In this document: one piece after another, positions 23,526 through 37,200 of the stretch
How positions within the stretch are numbered: position 1 is the first letter of the stretch
Layout of the letters: the number at the start of each line of letters is the position of its first letter
Assembly (NCBI GenBank): GCA_015499995.1
Contig: JADNRV010000145.1
Coordinates: forward strand, 1 to 64,000
Reading direction: 5' to 3'
Source: Flammula alnicola
Taxonomy: Eukaryota > Basidiomycota > Agaricomycetes > Agaricales > Strophariaceae
DNA: 64,000 nt
Notes under the pieces: generated by a model
Told to the model about the DNA's origin: nothing
What the model saw: the letters and a program-made list of their open reading frames with translations, nothing else
Databases searched by the model: none
Program-made: the position numbers and the translations under genes

Positions 23526-24004
23526 GGTGAAAGTGTGGGGGATAAATTCCAGTCAACGGCGGCTTGATTATAAGAGTATGTTACTCACAAATAGTCTATA
23601 GACAATACGGACAATGCATTCGAAGTAAGAGCCACAGTTGGGCCAAATGCCACCAGACTTAGTAGCCGTGTCATAACACTGAGACAACTCACGAATGTGT
23701 ACTGAGCTTTTATGGTACTTGAAGGGCGTCAAGTGGAATGCTTGAAGTAACGAATAGATATATCATTGCTGTAGAATATATACTTTCACGCTGTATGAGC
23801 TCTGAGCACGACGCGCCTTCATTCAAAATAGGAGAAATGGCGCGTCGGCTATCATACGCGCCATTGTTTATTTGTTATTGTACAATGGCCCAACTGGGGC
23901 CACCCCGTTCGTACAAGTGGGTACTCTGGAGGTTACGTGCCCTGCCCCCGAACGGGGGTAACCTGCGAGGTAACCCAGAGCAAAGACCGCCCCACCATAT
24001 ACTC
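23526..24004. other. Recombinase upstream region and unit right end, copy 2
   Basis: Same content as 14235-14712. Inverted repeat arms at 23836-23845 and 23856-23865; subterminal repeat at 23965-23978. Confidence 0.5.
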
Positions 24005-24477
24005 TATGTATCTGGCCTGCTGCGGTGCCCGCGAGACGTCACGTGACTGGGGCACCTGCGACTTTTGGCGGGTGGGGTACCTGCGCCGTGATGCGCGCGT
24101 CACGTCGCGTCACGCTGGGTTACCTCGCGCTTGGCCTGTGCTGAAGGCGCAGATTGTCACGCCTGATGGGCGCCTAATGTTCGTACGACTCTGTTATGGC
24201 TCGCCAATGCTTCCAACGTACTCTATGTAATGTACATCCATAGTTGCCATTGCCTTGAGTTGGAGTAGGGATCCATGTTAAGTAAAAAACTAGCGGCTGC
24301 ACCCCGTCCATATACGGCCATTTGTCTCTCTTCAAGTTCATTTGTCTCTCCTTCTGCAATCTCTCGCACACACAATCTCTCGCGCGCATATGGCCTCATA
24401 TATGGCCTCATACACTGAAAGCAATCTTGAGTGAGAGCTGAGCTGTCTAACATTCATTAATTATCAGTGTTAATCAA

Positions 24478-25644
24478 ATGGTTCCAAGAAACCTAACAAA
24501 GAAAGACCTCGCGGCTTTTATCAATCGACAACGCGATAAATGGCCGCATCCAACATTCAATCCTTCGCAGACTCGAATCAATGACATGAGGACTGCGCTT
24601 CTCGACCCCAAAAATGGCTTTACGCGATGTGATTCTGCAGATCCCGAGCTATCCCGGGGTCCCCAGCCACCTCCACACTCAGTAACCACATCTACGGATG
24701 GATCTTCTGTCATCGTCATCCATGTATTGCTGCAGGATCGAAGACGTAGTCCAATCCGAAGAACTGCTATTGACCTGACCACCACTGCTGCCTCTATCAA
24801 TAGATTCTATACTGTCTCCGCTTTAGAGGTCTTTACACTGCTGCAAAGGTCTATTTCGGCAATCGAGGGTAAGTACTCCATTACATCTCACTTTATGGCT
24901 CTTATCTAACGGGCACAACTCAAAGGACCAGCTATTCTTTCATGCCCGTACTACCTCGACCCCACCTACTCTCAATATATTGTTAAGTGGGAAGACGGCG
25001 ATCTACAAGGCTGTCAATTCGACCCCGAGAGGCTACACATTGCGGCTGACCATAAAATGGTTGTATACATTGATTCGGTGCGTCCCAATATACTTATTTC
25101 TGCATTGTTTTGACCTGGCAACAATTTGATTAGATATCTTCGAATGCTCCGAGAACTGCACTTCAATCAGATTCCGCAGACCGTATCAGCAATCTGGATT
25201 CTACGGGAACATGGCTCCAGGCGAGAATTAGGCAGCTCCCCGGATATTCAGAGTTTCAAGTTGCTCACCATCGACGCCTTCAAAATCCGCAGATCTTGGA
25301 AGGATGGAACTTTGCGTCTAATATCTATAATCTGTACCATAAGGCAATGTGTGAGCTCACAGTAAGTTCTCGATTACTTTACATCCTGTGCATAGACTTA
25401 TGCTACCTATTAACAGCAGACACATATTTCACTCACTTTAATACAATCACGCCTTGGGGTCGGCGAAACATGGATGGCAGATGCACGGCTTGGAAGTCAT
25501 TTGGCCAAGTTGTATGGGCCTGGAGGTACACAAGAGTCAAAGGAGGTTGTTGCTGAATTAACTGCCATCCGTGATGTACCATTGGGCCGCAGTGCTCTGC
25601 TCCGGTTTTTGGAGGATTGGGATAGCACACATAAGGTTGTATAA
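24478..25644 (+). CDS. Unrecognised Crypton cargo protein, copy 3
   Basis: Intact copy of the four-exon, 332-residue gene described at 5883-7049, without difference noticed. Family and function unknown. Confidence 0.72.
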
Positions 25645-25704
25645 TATGTTTTATAGATCAGGAGAATTAAAATTCAACCACAGATAAATTATCATAATAC
25701 AAAT

Positions 25705-27464
25705 TCAGTCACTAATAATAATAACTTCAGAGGAAGTTGATGCGTGAATGTCCGTGTCTGGCTGCAATGAGTCAAGTAAATCAAGGATGGATGTAGTATC
25801 CATCGCAGAAGAAGAAGAAGTGATGTGAGCTGGTGCCGCTGTGGATCTAGAATGTGTTGCAGACAATGCCGCACGAGTGGAGTCCACTGAAATAATCTCA
25901 GGAAGATACTCCATTGAAATCCACATCTTGATATCAGATTCCTGCAGATTGGCAGCAGCAGAAGCGTTGGCTCGAGGCTTGATTAGCGCGACCAGATTAG
26001 CGGTGGAGAGGGTCATGCGCGCCCATGAACCTGGCTTATTTCTGCGAGAGCGTTTTGCGACTTTGATGATTTTAGACTGGCAGTGTGGAGTCAAACAGAT
26101 CTTTGTAGACTCATTGTACTGCAGTAAAGGCTCAATGTATCTTGCATCAGATTTAAATGCAAGAAACATATTGAAGTGAACATACCGAGATAAGCATTCG
26201 GAGAAGGACGCCAGGCCAGAGAATGTTCTTGAATCGGTCTTCCAAGACATTAGGCGCCCAATCAAAAGCCTCCGAACAGATCTGTGCAATGCGAGGAAGT
26301 ATTGGTTCGCGTTGAATCCAGGTAGGGATGAGCGCTGAAGAGCTACTTGAAGTAACAGGATTCAGATACGCAGACACTTTATCAGCAGTCAGGTACTCAG
26401 CATTAAGCTTTGACGCGAGATTTGGATGTGTCGAATTCAGGTGACCCTTTGTGTTATTCTGCAGCTCGGCCTTGATCGCTTCGGTAATCTCGATAAGCTT
26501 ACGAGATAGCTTAAAATCTTCCAATTTGTGAAACGCATGGAGAATTTCATCGCCAAAGCCGCAGCGTGCAAGGCCAGCTGAGATTATAAGGCCACAACCC
26601 GGGAGTCCATTCGAATAGTCGCTTTTCGAGAGAAGAGCAATCAAGAGGAGCCCTCCACGGGAAAGCTCGACGCTCTCAGTGTTTTGAATAGCATCAATTG
26701 AATAGAGGTCGTATTTCTTCGAGCGAGAAATGCTATGATGCATAAAGAATCATTCACTTGAACAGCGAAAAGACTGGCTGCAACGCTCACCTTCTAAGAA
26801 CATACTGCGCTCCGAACACGAATGCATCGCTATCACCTGTTAATGCGACGTCGATTGCGTGCAAATCGCACAATCTGGCCAACTCTGCCTCTGCTTCTCC
26901 GGGCGCCTAAATATAACTTTCAATATAATCCAGTTCGAGACGAAGTAAATTCCAGTACTTACCTGATGCCAATAGAACCCAAAGGATTCAATGAGATTCT
27001 TACATAGATTGCACCACTCTGGGATACTGTGAGTATCAATATGCCTTCCGTGCTTGTACGAGGGTCGATTGGGCCCATCGAAGACGAAGACCATAACTGC
27101 AGGTGATTCATGTAGAAATCGGCAGAGTTTGAAGAAGAAAATTCGCATAGCACCCCCAGACTTGTACTGGTAGCGGTGAGCGGCTTTATCTGCTGCAACA
27201 CATTCGTTCATAACCACACTGGGCAAGTTTCATGAATAATATTGCCGGGATATGTGAATATGACCAGACGAACCTAACATCCACACCTATCCGCAGAATT
27301 GGCCGCGCGTTTGTTGAAGAACGTCCGCTCATCAAGCATATGTCATTGAGCGCATACGTTTGAGCTGCAGGCTCGATAATCTGTCAGAGAAAACTATGAG
27401 CTCATGTTCAATGCTTTTAATTGTAACATGGCATATATACCTTCCAGAGACCGTCAATTCCCAT
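25705..27464 (-). CDS. XPG/Rad2-family nuclease, copy 3
   Basis: Intact copy of the six-exon nuclease gene described at 7110-8869, with all acidic metal-ligand motifs (VDVS, FDGPNRPSYK, EAEAELARL, TGDSDAF, SDY) retained. Confidence 0.85.
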
Positions 27465-28188
27465 AGGTGTATTAGTCTGAAGATTTAATTGAGATGGATT
27501 TGCGAAGGTTCTAACTTCTCGGGGTCAGGAAATAAGAGCGAAGATGTAAATCTAAAGTCTCATAGTTGGGCTCCTTTAGAAGCTCCTTTTAAGTACTCCT
27601 TTCTGACTGACACAATTGAAAAGACCGACTACACTGCATTGCGCCAACTAAAAGCTCGTGGTTAAGCTGTTGCGACACGAGCTTCAATTTCTATTCACTG
27701 AAGCTAACTTCTCCTTTAATTTCAGCTCTGGCTTGCGCTTACACAGGTATGCCGCAAATATGACCCCCAAGGTACCATAACTAGTTACTTGTTCAAATGC
27801 TAAGGAGATTTTACATCTTATTTACAATACATTAAAGCTGTCTCTGTGATTTAAATGCGAAGGGTTTACCATGCCCTAGCTCGCGAGATCGGTGTTTTGG
27901 GAGAGAATGTCACGCCCTGCTCCTCTTCTCGGCCCCACACGACAACCTCGAGAGCCAGGGCGTGCAGCACGTCCTGGCCGTCTGTGGGTGCGGAGGCGGC
28001 GTCGACACGAGAGCAGGGCGTGCAGATTGCACGCGCTGGTCACAAGGTCGTCTGTAGGTGCAGAGGCGGCGTCGATGCCCATTTCGTTGGCCCAACATAA
28101 ACATCTCGCAGTGAGGGCGCGCATCTGAACGCCCTCCTCATCTTCTCGGACCCGCACGACGGCCTCGAGAGCCGGGGTGTGCGACCGC

Positions 28189-28255
28189 CTGCGCACCGCG
28201 CTGAACGCTCCAGTCGAAGTCGTAGTCGTACTGGTAGCCCTCGCGAACGAAGAGA

Positions 28256-28287
<32 letters not shown>

Positions 28288-28506
28288 GGGCTTGTCGTCG
28301 AAGCGAAGAGCGCGAGTGTAGTTCAAGAATATTCCAAATTCATTGGGGAATCCTCGGCATAAAAGATCCGTGGGGGTGGTCATCTTTTTCCCCATGATGT
28401 GGTCGTACTTCTGCTTCTTGGCGGCAGCCTTGAGACCTTGCCAGGGAAGAGCACCACGTAAGAAGTACATGAGTACATAGGCGAGACATTCGAGGTCGTC
28501 GCGGCG
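28189..28506 (-). pseudogene. Captured CK1 fragment, copy 3
   Basis: Open fragment matching copy 2, without the two frameshifts of copy 1. Confidence 0.85.
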
Positions 28507-29000
28507 GGCTTGCTCCTGCTCATCTTTTCGGCCCCACACGAACATCTCACGAGCGAGAATGTGCCTCGTCTTCTCGGCCCCACATGACGACGCCACGAGC
28601 CAGGATGGCAGATGCATGCCCTGATCTGCGTCGTTGTTGTTGCGGGTGGAGAAAGTGAGCTGGCGTTGTGCATGCCCTGGCTCGCAGAGCCGTCGTTGTC
28701 GTTTCGTCGTCATTTGGGTTGAGCAAGCGGGCAGGGCATGTGTATACACGCCCCCTGGCCCATGCCGTCGTGGTTTGGGGTGAAGAAGGCGACCAGGGTG
28801 TGCAAATGCACACCCTGGCTCGCGAGATTGTTGTGTGGGGCCTGGAAGTCGGGCAGGGCGCGTCTGTGGTGTAGGAGCCAAGCAGGGCGCAAATGGCCAG
28901 CGTGCTTGTTGTCCAGGGTGGAGGAGACGAGTAGGGCGTGTGTCTGGCACGCCCCGGCTCAGCACGGTCCAGTCGCAGTCATAAAGTAGAAGAGACTCAC

Positions 29001-29067
29001 CGAATCCCACTTCCCATGGCCATACCAATATCTGCCTTTTTCAACGCAGGTGCATCGTTTACACCAT
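29001..29067 (-). pseudogene. Captured P-type ATPase exon fragment, copy 3
   Basis: Same hinge-motif exon and donor site as the other copies. Confidence 0.78.
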
Positions 29068-29777
29068 GGTTCGCGAGTTCTTCGTCCGGGGTGTACGAGT
29101 CGAGCAGGGCATGTGGTTCCACTCCCTGGCTCATGAGATATTCGTCCGAGGCATACGAATTGAGCAGGGCATGTAGTTCCACGCCCTGTCTCACAAATTC
29201 TTCATCCGGGGCGTAGGGGTCGAGCAGGGCAGGCAGACGACATTGCTTGGGGCAGAGAACATCTGCACGCCCTGGTCCATGTTGAGGTTGCTTGGGGCGG
29301 AGAAGGCGAGCAGGGGGGTTCTCGAGCCATGTTTCCCAGCTCAAGGCAGTCGCTGGTTTGGTACCAAGTGACTGCCTTGTTGCATTTAACGAGAATCTGT
29401 GATGTAGAAAAAGTTAGTCAACGGTGCGTGGAATACGGGACAAACGACGAGCCCAGGCGAGAGCTCGAGTCGTCTGTGCAGAGGGAACTTACCATATTTA
29501 AAATAAATGAGCATTATACCAGTATAGAGGATGAAGGGAAGGCAAGGGACGCGACGAGAGCGACGCGGTTGGTGGAAAGAGAGATAATCGGTACCTGCAA
29601 CGCATTTGCCATAAGGTCACGTGTGGCAAAAGCGTTGCAGGAATGCTTACATCATCGCCGGGAAATTCACGAACGCGTACTTACGAGACAAAAAAAACAG
29701 TAAATCACCAATAAATTCACAATAAGTCATGTATAAAATGTAGGATGTAAAATAAACTCTAAATTGATTATATCAGA

Positions 29778-32700
29778 TTACTTACAGTAAGCCAACGAGG
29801 CGGCCATAATTTCGCGGACTGTCTCGGGGCCGTGAACACTATTCTGAAGCTGCTTGCAAAATTTTGTGGAGCTCGCCAAGTAGCCAGGTCCAGGAATAGA
29901 GTATTTCTCTTCGAGAAATTTAAGCGCCATTTGTACCATCCAGTTTGATTTCTGGGAGAGCTGGGTGACTAGATCAATGACGTGTTTCCTTCGCGAAGCT
30001 TCCGTTTTTTGGCCTTGGACATTCTGACGCCAACGAGCTCCCCAGCCTTCAGATAGTTGTCGTACAGATAAAGATCCATCAGTCCCATTGGCCCACTCCT
30101 CCCAGATTCCTCTAATCGACAGACCCTTTGCATAGACGTAGATGGGAAGGTACTCCTCACGAATTGGGCCAGTTGCGTACTGAATCCATTCAAACGGATG
30201 CTTTGCGATACGTTCCAGTCCATATTTGTCCTTCAATGCTGCGATAATTTTCAGTTGGGAACTTCTTTCCTCGCTGTCCTTGGATAGAATGAAGCTTTGT
30301 TGAAGGTTTCGAAGATCATCGGGCCATATTGAGTTTATAGGCGGTGGTCGATTTAGCGGAGCACTCAGCTGGATTTCCTTATTAGAAGGAAATTCATCGG
30401 AGGATGTTGTGGAGAAAGATTCAAGCTGGTCGGTGGCAGATAGAATGGAGAGAGGTTGGTCTGCAGAGTACATGTCTCTAGAGACTGACGCAGAGGGAGA
30501 GAGCTCTGCAGCAAATGTCATTGACTCGGGGAACTTGCCAGTGTCCGTAGACTTGAGTGCTGTAGCAATCGGAGGCGTCTTTGCTGACTGGCCTTGATGT
30601 CTTGATTTTGCGCTATTAATCGTTTTGCGGCCCTTTGAGGTCGATCTCACTTGGGCGAGCATCATTCCTTCAAGGAACTCTAATCGTTCAATCAATTCCG
30701 TCTGTCCTTGAGTCTGCTGAGAGTAGAATGATTGGAGTATTCCTTGCATCGATATAGAAAGAGTCTCAGGAAGCTTATCTAGCTTCTCCCGGGCGCGCGT
30801 TTCGGCGTCATGCATGACACTTGTTGATTTGAGCGCAAACTCTCGGAAGGAGGGCAAATTGAAGGGGGGGTAGCTCCACAGATGACAAGTGGGATAAAGC
30901 ACATATAAGACCGCTGCATCTTGAAGGATGATTATTCGAAATTCAACAAGCAGGATAAGGAAGTTCTTCAGAGCGAAGTCAGTTGCCTTTGGGCCGTGCT
31001 CTTCGACCCTTTTCTGATAAGCAGACAGCTCGTCCTCGGCCCAGGGAAAGATTGATTCAGCAAGTCCTGCTGGAGGAACTACGACGCACATTAGAAATTA
31101 ATGGACAGTTGATGTAAAAAATATTTTACCTAGTAATCCGCGAGGTAGCACATATGCCGTCGGATTTTCGGCGCTAAACATGGCTGCTGCCAACATAGCA
31201 CCACGTGGAAGACCACGGTCATAAATCTCAGAGTAAGCATCGCCTGACTTCCAGCGTCCTAGAACTTTTGTGTCAAGTGCAGCAGCACCGTTCTCGCGAG
31301 CCACGCCCGCTGTGTATGGGCGACCCGCATGCGTGACTGCCGAAACGCTCACGCCATTGCGAGCATGCATTGCGGAAACACGCTCGTGATGATCTGAGAA
31401 CCAACAGTATCAGTGATAAATAACCAGCCAGAATTTCATGAAGCGACCTACTGTCGTATGTCATTGGATTTGTTCCAGCAGGTCCATCCGCCTCTTTGCC
31501 GGGAAAGAGGAACATCTTGTACCAGTCTCGGCGGCCGAATTCAGCATGCTCGGGGTCGTCAAAGTCAGGCTCGAAGGATGGCCGGTCCTTCTTTTGGACA
31601 TGAAAGTAACCAAAGAGATAAAACCCAATCCCACCAAACCCACAGAGCTCGGGAATGCGGTGTCGAAAGATTCCATGCTCATCGACCCGACCAGTGACAT
31701 TTGTCTTCGATTGATCCGCCATGATACCGAGGGTCTGCAGGGATCGAAATGACGTTCAAAACACTAAAATTAGACATACTAGGAACACGTACCTGAAGCT
31801 TAACATCAGTTCCAATATTCCCCATAGGGATAGAACGAAAGAAAAGGTCCGAAAATTGAATGAGGCGGGTGCTGTTTCCGCGGAAGGCAATTGTCGTCGA
31901 GAGTAGCAGCATACCTCGATCGCGAAGCCCAAGGAGGATTTGGGACTTCGATGGCCCAAATGTTTTCAGCGACCACACGGACATTTTGATAAGCTCGTCT
32001 GTAGTGTACGTGTCTTATGAAACCAAAAATCAGTAGAGCTCATGCATGACGAGATGGAGATTCGGAAAAATACCATTTGTTGTTCCCTTTGCCTTTAAGA
32101 TATGCGCTTCCTGAATTCGTTTGGGCTCACCCGCACACGCCGCACTCTCGTAACTCTTCACCCAGTCCTGACTGCGGAGGGGGATGCGCGTCTCGGGACA
32201 GTTGAAATATTCCGGTTCATGCTGATGCTCCAACATATAGCGCTGGAGCGCGCTGATGGCTTGTTTGATGCTCTCTTTGCCCACAGATGTTCCAGATAGC
32301 TCTTTCCCTTGGTTGTTCCGCTTCGAGGGGGAGTTAGCTCAGATAATAAATCAAGCAATAATTTAGCTCACCTTGTTACGGGTACGTTCATGCTCCAAAA
32401 ACAAAGAAACTTTCTCCCCGATAATCGGATGGGCCGGGATCCGAGTGTGGTCAGGATTATTCTTTGCACGGCGATCCTGATCTGCCTCCCAAAATTTGAT
32501 ATACCCCTTTACATGCCGCGGGTATGCCTCATCTGTTCCTTTTCCCTTGTCCATCCTGCGCTGTAATTCAAGCCGGTTCAGATGTGCTTCTTCCTGAATA
32601 GATGCAAGCGGATTTGAAAGACTATTTGAGGATGAAGGCTGAGCAATAGTGGGTGGCACGGCGGGAACCAGTTCATCTTCAAGGGACGTAGGATCTTCAA

Positions 32701-32833
32701 CACGAGGCTTCTTTCTTCGACGTTGTTGGGGCTGATTTCCCATGACAGCATCGACTCGCGTGCGATTAGGAGTCTGGGGGAGACACAGTCCAGGCATATC
32801 GGTCTCGTTGGATTGAGCGGATGACTCTAACAT
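29778..32833 (-). CDS. Crypton-type tyrosine recombinase with GCR1_C-like domain, copy 3
   Basis: Intact 924-residue copy of the gene at 11179-14234, with the seven-G tract and all catalytic motifs (R in AFRGNS, HxxR in THAGR, Y in EIYDR). With copy 1 it is one of two apparently functional recombinase genes in the array. Confidence 0.88.
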
Positions 32834-33312
32834 GGTGAAAGTGTGGGGGATAAATTCCAGTCAACGGCGGCTTGATTATAAGAGTATGTTACTCACAAAT
32901 AGTCTATAGACAATACGGACAATGCATTCGAAGTAAGAGCCACAGTTGGGCCAAATGCCACCAGACTTAGTAGCCGTGTCATAACACTGAGACAACTCAC
33001 GAATGTGTACTGAGCTTTTATGGTACTTGAAGGGCGTCAAGTGGAATGCTTGAAGTAACGAATAGATATATCATTGCTGTAGAATATATACTTTCACGCT
33101 GTATGAGCTCTGAGCACGACGCGCCTTCATTCAAAATAGGAGAAATGGCGCGTCGGCTATCATACGCGCCATTGTTTATTTGTTATTGTACAATGGCCCA
33201 ACTGGGGCCACCCCGTTCGTACAAGTGGGTACTCTGGAGGTTACGTGCCCTGCCCCCGAACGGGGGTAACCTGCGAGGTAACCCAGAGCAAAGACCGCCC
33301 CACCATATACTC
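32834..33312. other. Recombinase upstream region and array right end, copy 3
   Basis: Same content as 14235-14712. The inverted repeats start at 33144 and the subterminal repeat is at 33273-33286. It ends at the chromosomal border. Confidence 0.5.
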
Positions 33313-33315
33313 TAT
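33313..33315. other. Right array junction (TAT)
   Basis: The element right end CACCATATACTCTAT continues into unique DNA starting ATACACACGTGCGG instead of the GTATCTGG seen at internal junctions. This fixes the right border. Confidence 0.65.
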
Positions 33316-34281
33316 ATACACACGTGCGGAGAGAGAGAATATCGAAAACTTTGACTCCTTAGGGTTAGGGTTCCTACACCCAAAGCAATACCGTTACGTA
33401 TCAGATCTCGCAGCTACCGACAGCACAAAAAGACAATGAAATTCTAAACAGAATGGACTTTGATTATTGAATGATGCAGTCAGACATGGAGAACAATGAG
33501 ATGTAGAGATCGCAAAAGATGAAGCATGAATATGAAGGGAAAGAAAGAGCAAAAAAAAGTAAGTACGCACGAAAAGAAAAGCAAAGGATGTGTTCGAGCA
33601 TGAAGCATCGAAGGAGAAAACCAAGAAAGAAGTGAGAAAAAAAAGAAAGTACACCACGGAAGGTCACCAGTGCCAGCCGATACAGCATATTCTAAAAGCA
33701 CCCATCACCATCCTCCACACAAATCAAACACTACATATACAACAACGACGCCAAAACACCTGCGTGGCCACCGTCCTCCTCCAACCAACCAACCTATCCA
33801 ACGCACGCACGCACTGTCGCCAACCACGTCATCAACACCTATATCCTACACTGCTGCCAACACATCTCCGCCGCCAACACATCTTCCATCCTCCATGGCT
33901 TTCTCTCGCCCTCCTCTGCGCGTAAAAAAAAAAGGGTTGAATCGTCCAATCAAAAATCTTGCAAGTCGTATATGAGCGTAGAAATTAGAATTAATCAAGG
34001 GGGTTGGAAATGCATGCGTGAAAGATGTGTGTGTGTATGACGATGATGATGTGCGAGTGCGAGTGCGAGTAGTGTGGATAAGATGCAAACTAGAGATGGA
34101 CGATGGAAGATGGACGATGGAACGTGATGGACATGGACGTAGGTATGGCATGAATGGATGATAGATTGGGGAGGTCGTAAAATTTTTTGGAAATGGAGAT
34201 GAAAAAATACAGCACGAGCGCTTCGTGCACTTTTCGACAACATATGTACATGTACATCGCAACCCGTGACGTCGTTCGGTC
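33316..34281. other. Intergenic region right of the array
   Basis: Downstream DNA of the AMPK beta gene. Contains TTAGGGTTAGGG at 33358-33369, purine-rich stretches, and short repeats near 34025-34140 (GAGTGC; GATGGACGATGGA). No gene recognised. Confidence 0.5.
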
Positions 34282-37200
34282 CTAGGTCGGTTTATAGTAT
34301 ATCGTCGTCAGATACTACACACAAAAAAAACACAGCGCGTCAGCATCAACTCGAAAACCTTTTTCAAAACAAGAAGAAAAAAAAAGCGCCTGAAAACAAA
34401 AATAAAAAATAAAAAAGGCACACCCACCTTCTTCCGATACCTAGTCGTATTCGCCACCGCCAACACCCCATTCCGAATCGCACTCGTACACAAATGGTGC
34501 AGCACCACATGGCTCGGCACCGGCAACACGCTGTTATCATCCGTCAGCGGCGGCATATTCGCATCGTCAATCGTGATCGCGCGCGAGCCGCTGATAGCAC
34601 GGTCGAGCATCGTCGGGGATTGCTGAAGCTGCGCTTGCTGTTGAGCCGACGCCTGCGCCTGTTGTCGCCCACCCGGCGCCGAAGGCGAAGACGCAGAAGG
34701 CGACATCGTCCCAAGCCCCCCAGCCCCCGCCCCAACCCCAACCCCAGGTCCAGCGCCAACAACACCCCACACAGCCCCGCTCTTCGGCGGCGTCTGGTGC
34801 GGCGACAGCGGCCCCGTCGGCGTCGCAGGCAACGAGCCCTGCGGAGACGTCGCAGCCGTCGTCGTCCTGCTATCACCACCACCACCCGTCCCGCTCGTCG
34901 CCGTCGACTCCACCCCGCTCGAGTTCGAGTTCGAGTTCGAGTTCGCAGCGAGCGCCGCAGCCACCCCGCTCGACGATATGCCACCACCATTTGTCGAGAG
35001 CGCCCCGCCCGACGAGCTGGCTAGCGTCGACGCGTGCGGGCCTCCCGGCCCGGAAGAGGAGCCGGCGGTGGGCAGCGAGCTGCTCGTCCCACCGCCTGTG
35101 GTGACGCGCGTTGAACCGGATCCAGCCAGCGTAGCCTCGACGGCGGCGGCGGAGCTGATGGGCTGGTTGTGTAGGTTCAACAGCGCGGCGGGCATATAAG
35201 GCGACGTCACCGGCTTTGCTGCCGGCGCCTCGGGCTCGGGCTCAAAGTCGCCCGTCTCGCTTGGGGGCGGAGGCGGAGGCACGTTGCCTCTCCGACTCCT
35301 CGTGCTCCTCTCGCCTCTATCCCTATCCCTATCCCTATCCCTCTCTCTATCCCCCCTCTCCCTATCCCTCTCCCTCTCCCCCCTCTCCCGCTCCCTCCTC
35401 TCCTCCCTATCCCTCTCCCTCTCCCTCCTCTCCCGCCTCGCACTACCACCCTGCCCACTCCCCACCCCCCCAGGCAGCGCCCCACTCGCCCCATGCCCCG
35501 CCCCGCCCGGACTGCCCCCACCATGATTACTGCCCCCGGACCCACCCGCCCCGCCCCGCTGCTCCCCGACGCGCGAGTTCAAAATCAGCTTGTCCAAATG
35601 CCTCGGCAGGCCAGGCGCAGGCGGGATATTCGGCGCAGGGACGAAGCCCATCACCCGCGTATTGCCCGTCGGCGAATCATACTGCCCCGCGGACGCCGCG
35701 AGGTACGCCTCCTCCTCCCGTGCCGCTTCCAAGAGCTCTGGGGGGAGGACGCTCGTCCACGACGCCTGGGTGTACGCGACGGCAGCCGCAGTCATATGCG
35801 CGTGCTTATTGGCGCTGGTGGTGGTGGTGGTGGTGGTGGTGCTAGAGTCTGCGCCGCCTGGGCTTTGCGTGGCCGTTTTAGATGACGAGGTTGTCGTTGT
35901 CGTTGTTGTTGTGTGCGCGTCCTCCGTCTCACCATCCGCCGATGAATCCGCAGACCAGAAACTCTGGCCTGGGATGACTTTCTTCGGCGGTGCCGCTGCT
36001 GCCGCTGCAGTATTAGAAGGCGGAGACGAGACCTGCGTACCCGCGGCCGGCGCACCCGGGATACCATACGTCAATGGCACCGCGACGTAATTAGCCAGCG
36101 ATCCCTGGTCGTCCACCGCTGCTGGGAGGTCGTCGGCCACGCGCCATTGCCCGTCAACGAGGAACCGGGCGTGGTGTGTTCCTGGTTGGAGGTAGACTGT
36201 CAAGGTCCATACGTTTGAGGTCGGCGATCTAAATGAGGAGGAGGAAGGGAGGCGTTAGTTGATGGCGTTTCGAGATGGACGGAAAAAAAAGACGATGTCA
36301 AATGAGAAACGAAAAACGAAAAGAAAGGAAGAGAATACGCAAAAGCAACGTAGAAAGACAGAAAAGCAAACAGGAAAGGGACGTCGACCGCCCTCCCGCG
36401 CCTGCGTTTGTGCGCGTATTTCTCTCGTTACATCCCCCACCAAAACAACTTTCTGAATTTGAAGATGACGACAGGAACAAGAGTCTTTAAGCACCATGAA
36501 TGGAAAGCCCAAGCAGCAGCAGTAGGCCTTGCAAGTAGCGCTATCCATCCCAGATCGCCATCGACTTGGAAGTGCTAGTGGTGGATTTAAATTTCGAGGA
36601 TCGTACACATCAGACGAAGAGAAGACATTGGCCGGGCCCAGCCTCAAAGAAAGAAAGAAAGAAAGAAAGAAAGAAAAAGGTCGCAGCAAGCAAAGAAAAA
36701 CGCAAAGAGAATAGAACACGCAGAGAAAAACAGAAACACAGAAAAGTGAACAGGAAAAGGACATTCAACGACTCGCATGTCCTGCCCTCATTTCTCCCGC
36801 CAAATCTCCCAACAGCTAACAATGACGATGACGAACGGAATATGGCCAATTTCATAAGCGCCATGAACGGAAAACCCAAGCAGCAGCTGTGGGTCTTCCA
36901 AGCAGCGCTATCCATCCCAGATCGCCATCGACTTTTGAAGCGGTGAGCGATGCGCGTCGACAATGGAAGATCGGAAATGGGACAACCTAGAACATAGAAA
37001 GAAAGAAAGAAAGAAAGTCGGAAGGAGCAAGAGAAGAAGCCACAATTGAAAAATCACACAACCAACACACAACATCCCCCCAGCCAGCTGCAGGGTCGTA
37101 GGAGCAGCAACTCGACAACTCGAAAAACAGCGCAAAGCGAAACGTGGGGAAAGAGAGTCCGAAAGAAAACGGTCAACGGTCAACAGCCAACGGGCTATAA

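Larger units (their letters stand above)
14713..24004. mobile_element. Crypton-like element, copy 2 of a tandem array
   Basis: Middle 9292-bp unit, same gene order and orientation as copy 1. It differs from copies 1 and 3 by at least sixteen short indels between about 15.28 and 17.62 kb and by missing G residues in two G tracts of the recombinase, so all three main genes are frameshifted as written. Substitutions are very few, for example 20903 (T for C) and 15686 (C for T). That bias towards homopolymer indels suggests poor consensus polishing rather than biological decay. Confidence 0.85.
27885..29379. repeat. Cluster of short GC-rich palindromes, copy 3
   Basis: Equivalent of 9290-10779, with the perfect palindrome near 28793-28818 and the bounding fold-back near 29344-29379. 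Confidence 0.65.
24005..33315. mobile_element. Crypton-like element, copy 3 of a tandem array
   Basis: Third unit, 9308 bp to the equivalent TAT at 33313-33315, where sequence shared between copies stops and unique chromosome begins. Recombinase, nuclease and unknown gene are all open and nearly identical to copy 1. The differences from copy 1 are mostly homopolymer-length changes between about 8.99 and 10.5 kb of copy 1. Confidence 0.85.

Noticed and set aside
5410..33315. Starship-type giant element
   Set aside because: The recombinase is at the right end, carries a GCR1_C-like domain and has the Crypton catalytic pattern. The unit is only 9.3 kb and lacks the usual 5' captain plus large cargo.
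33590..33975. Open frames in the region right of the array
   Set aside because: Biased, repetitive composition and no recognisable protein. Treated as intergenic.
34494..35885. Arginine- and serine/proline-rich open frames antisense to the AMPK beta gene
   Set aside because: Shadows of the low-complexity coding sequence on the other strand.
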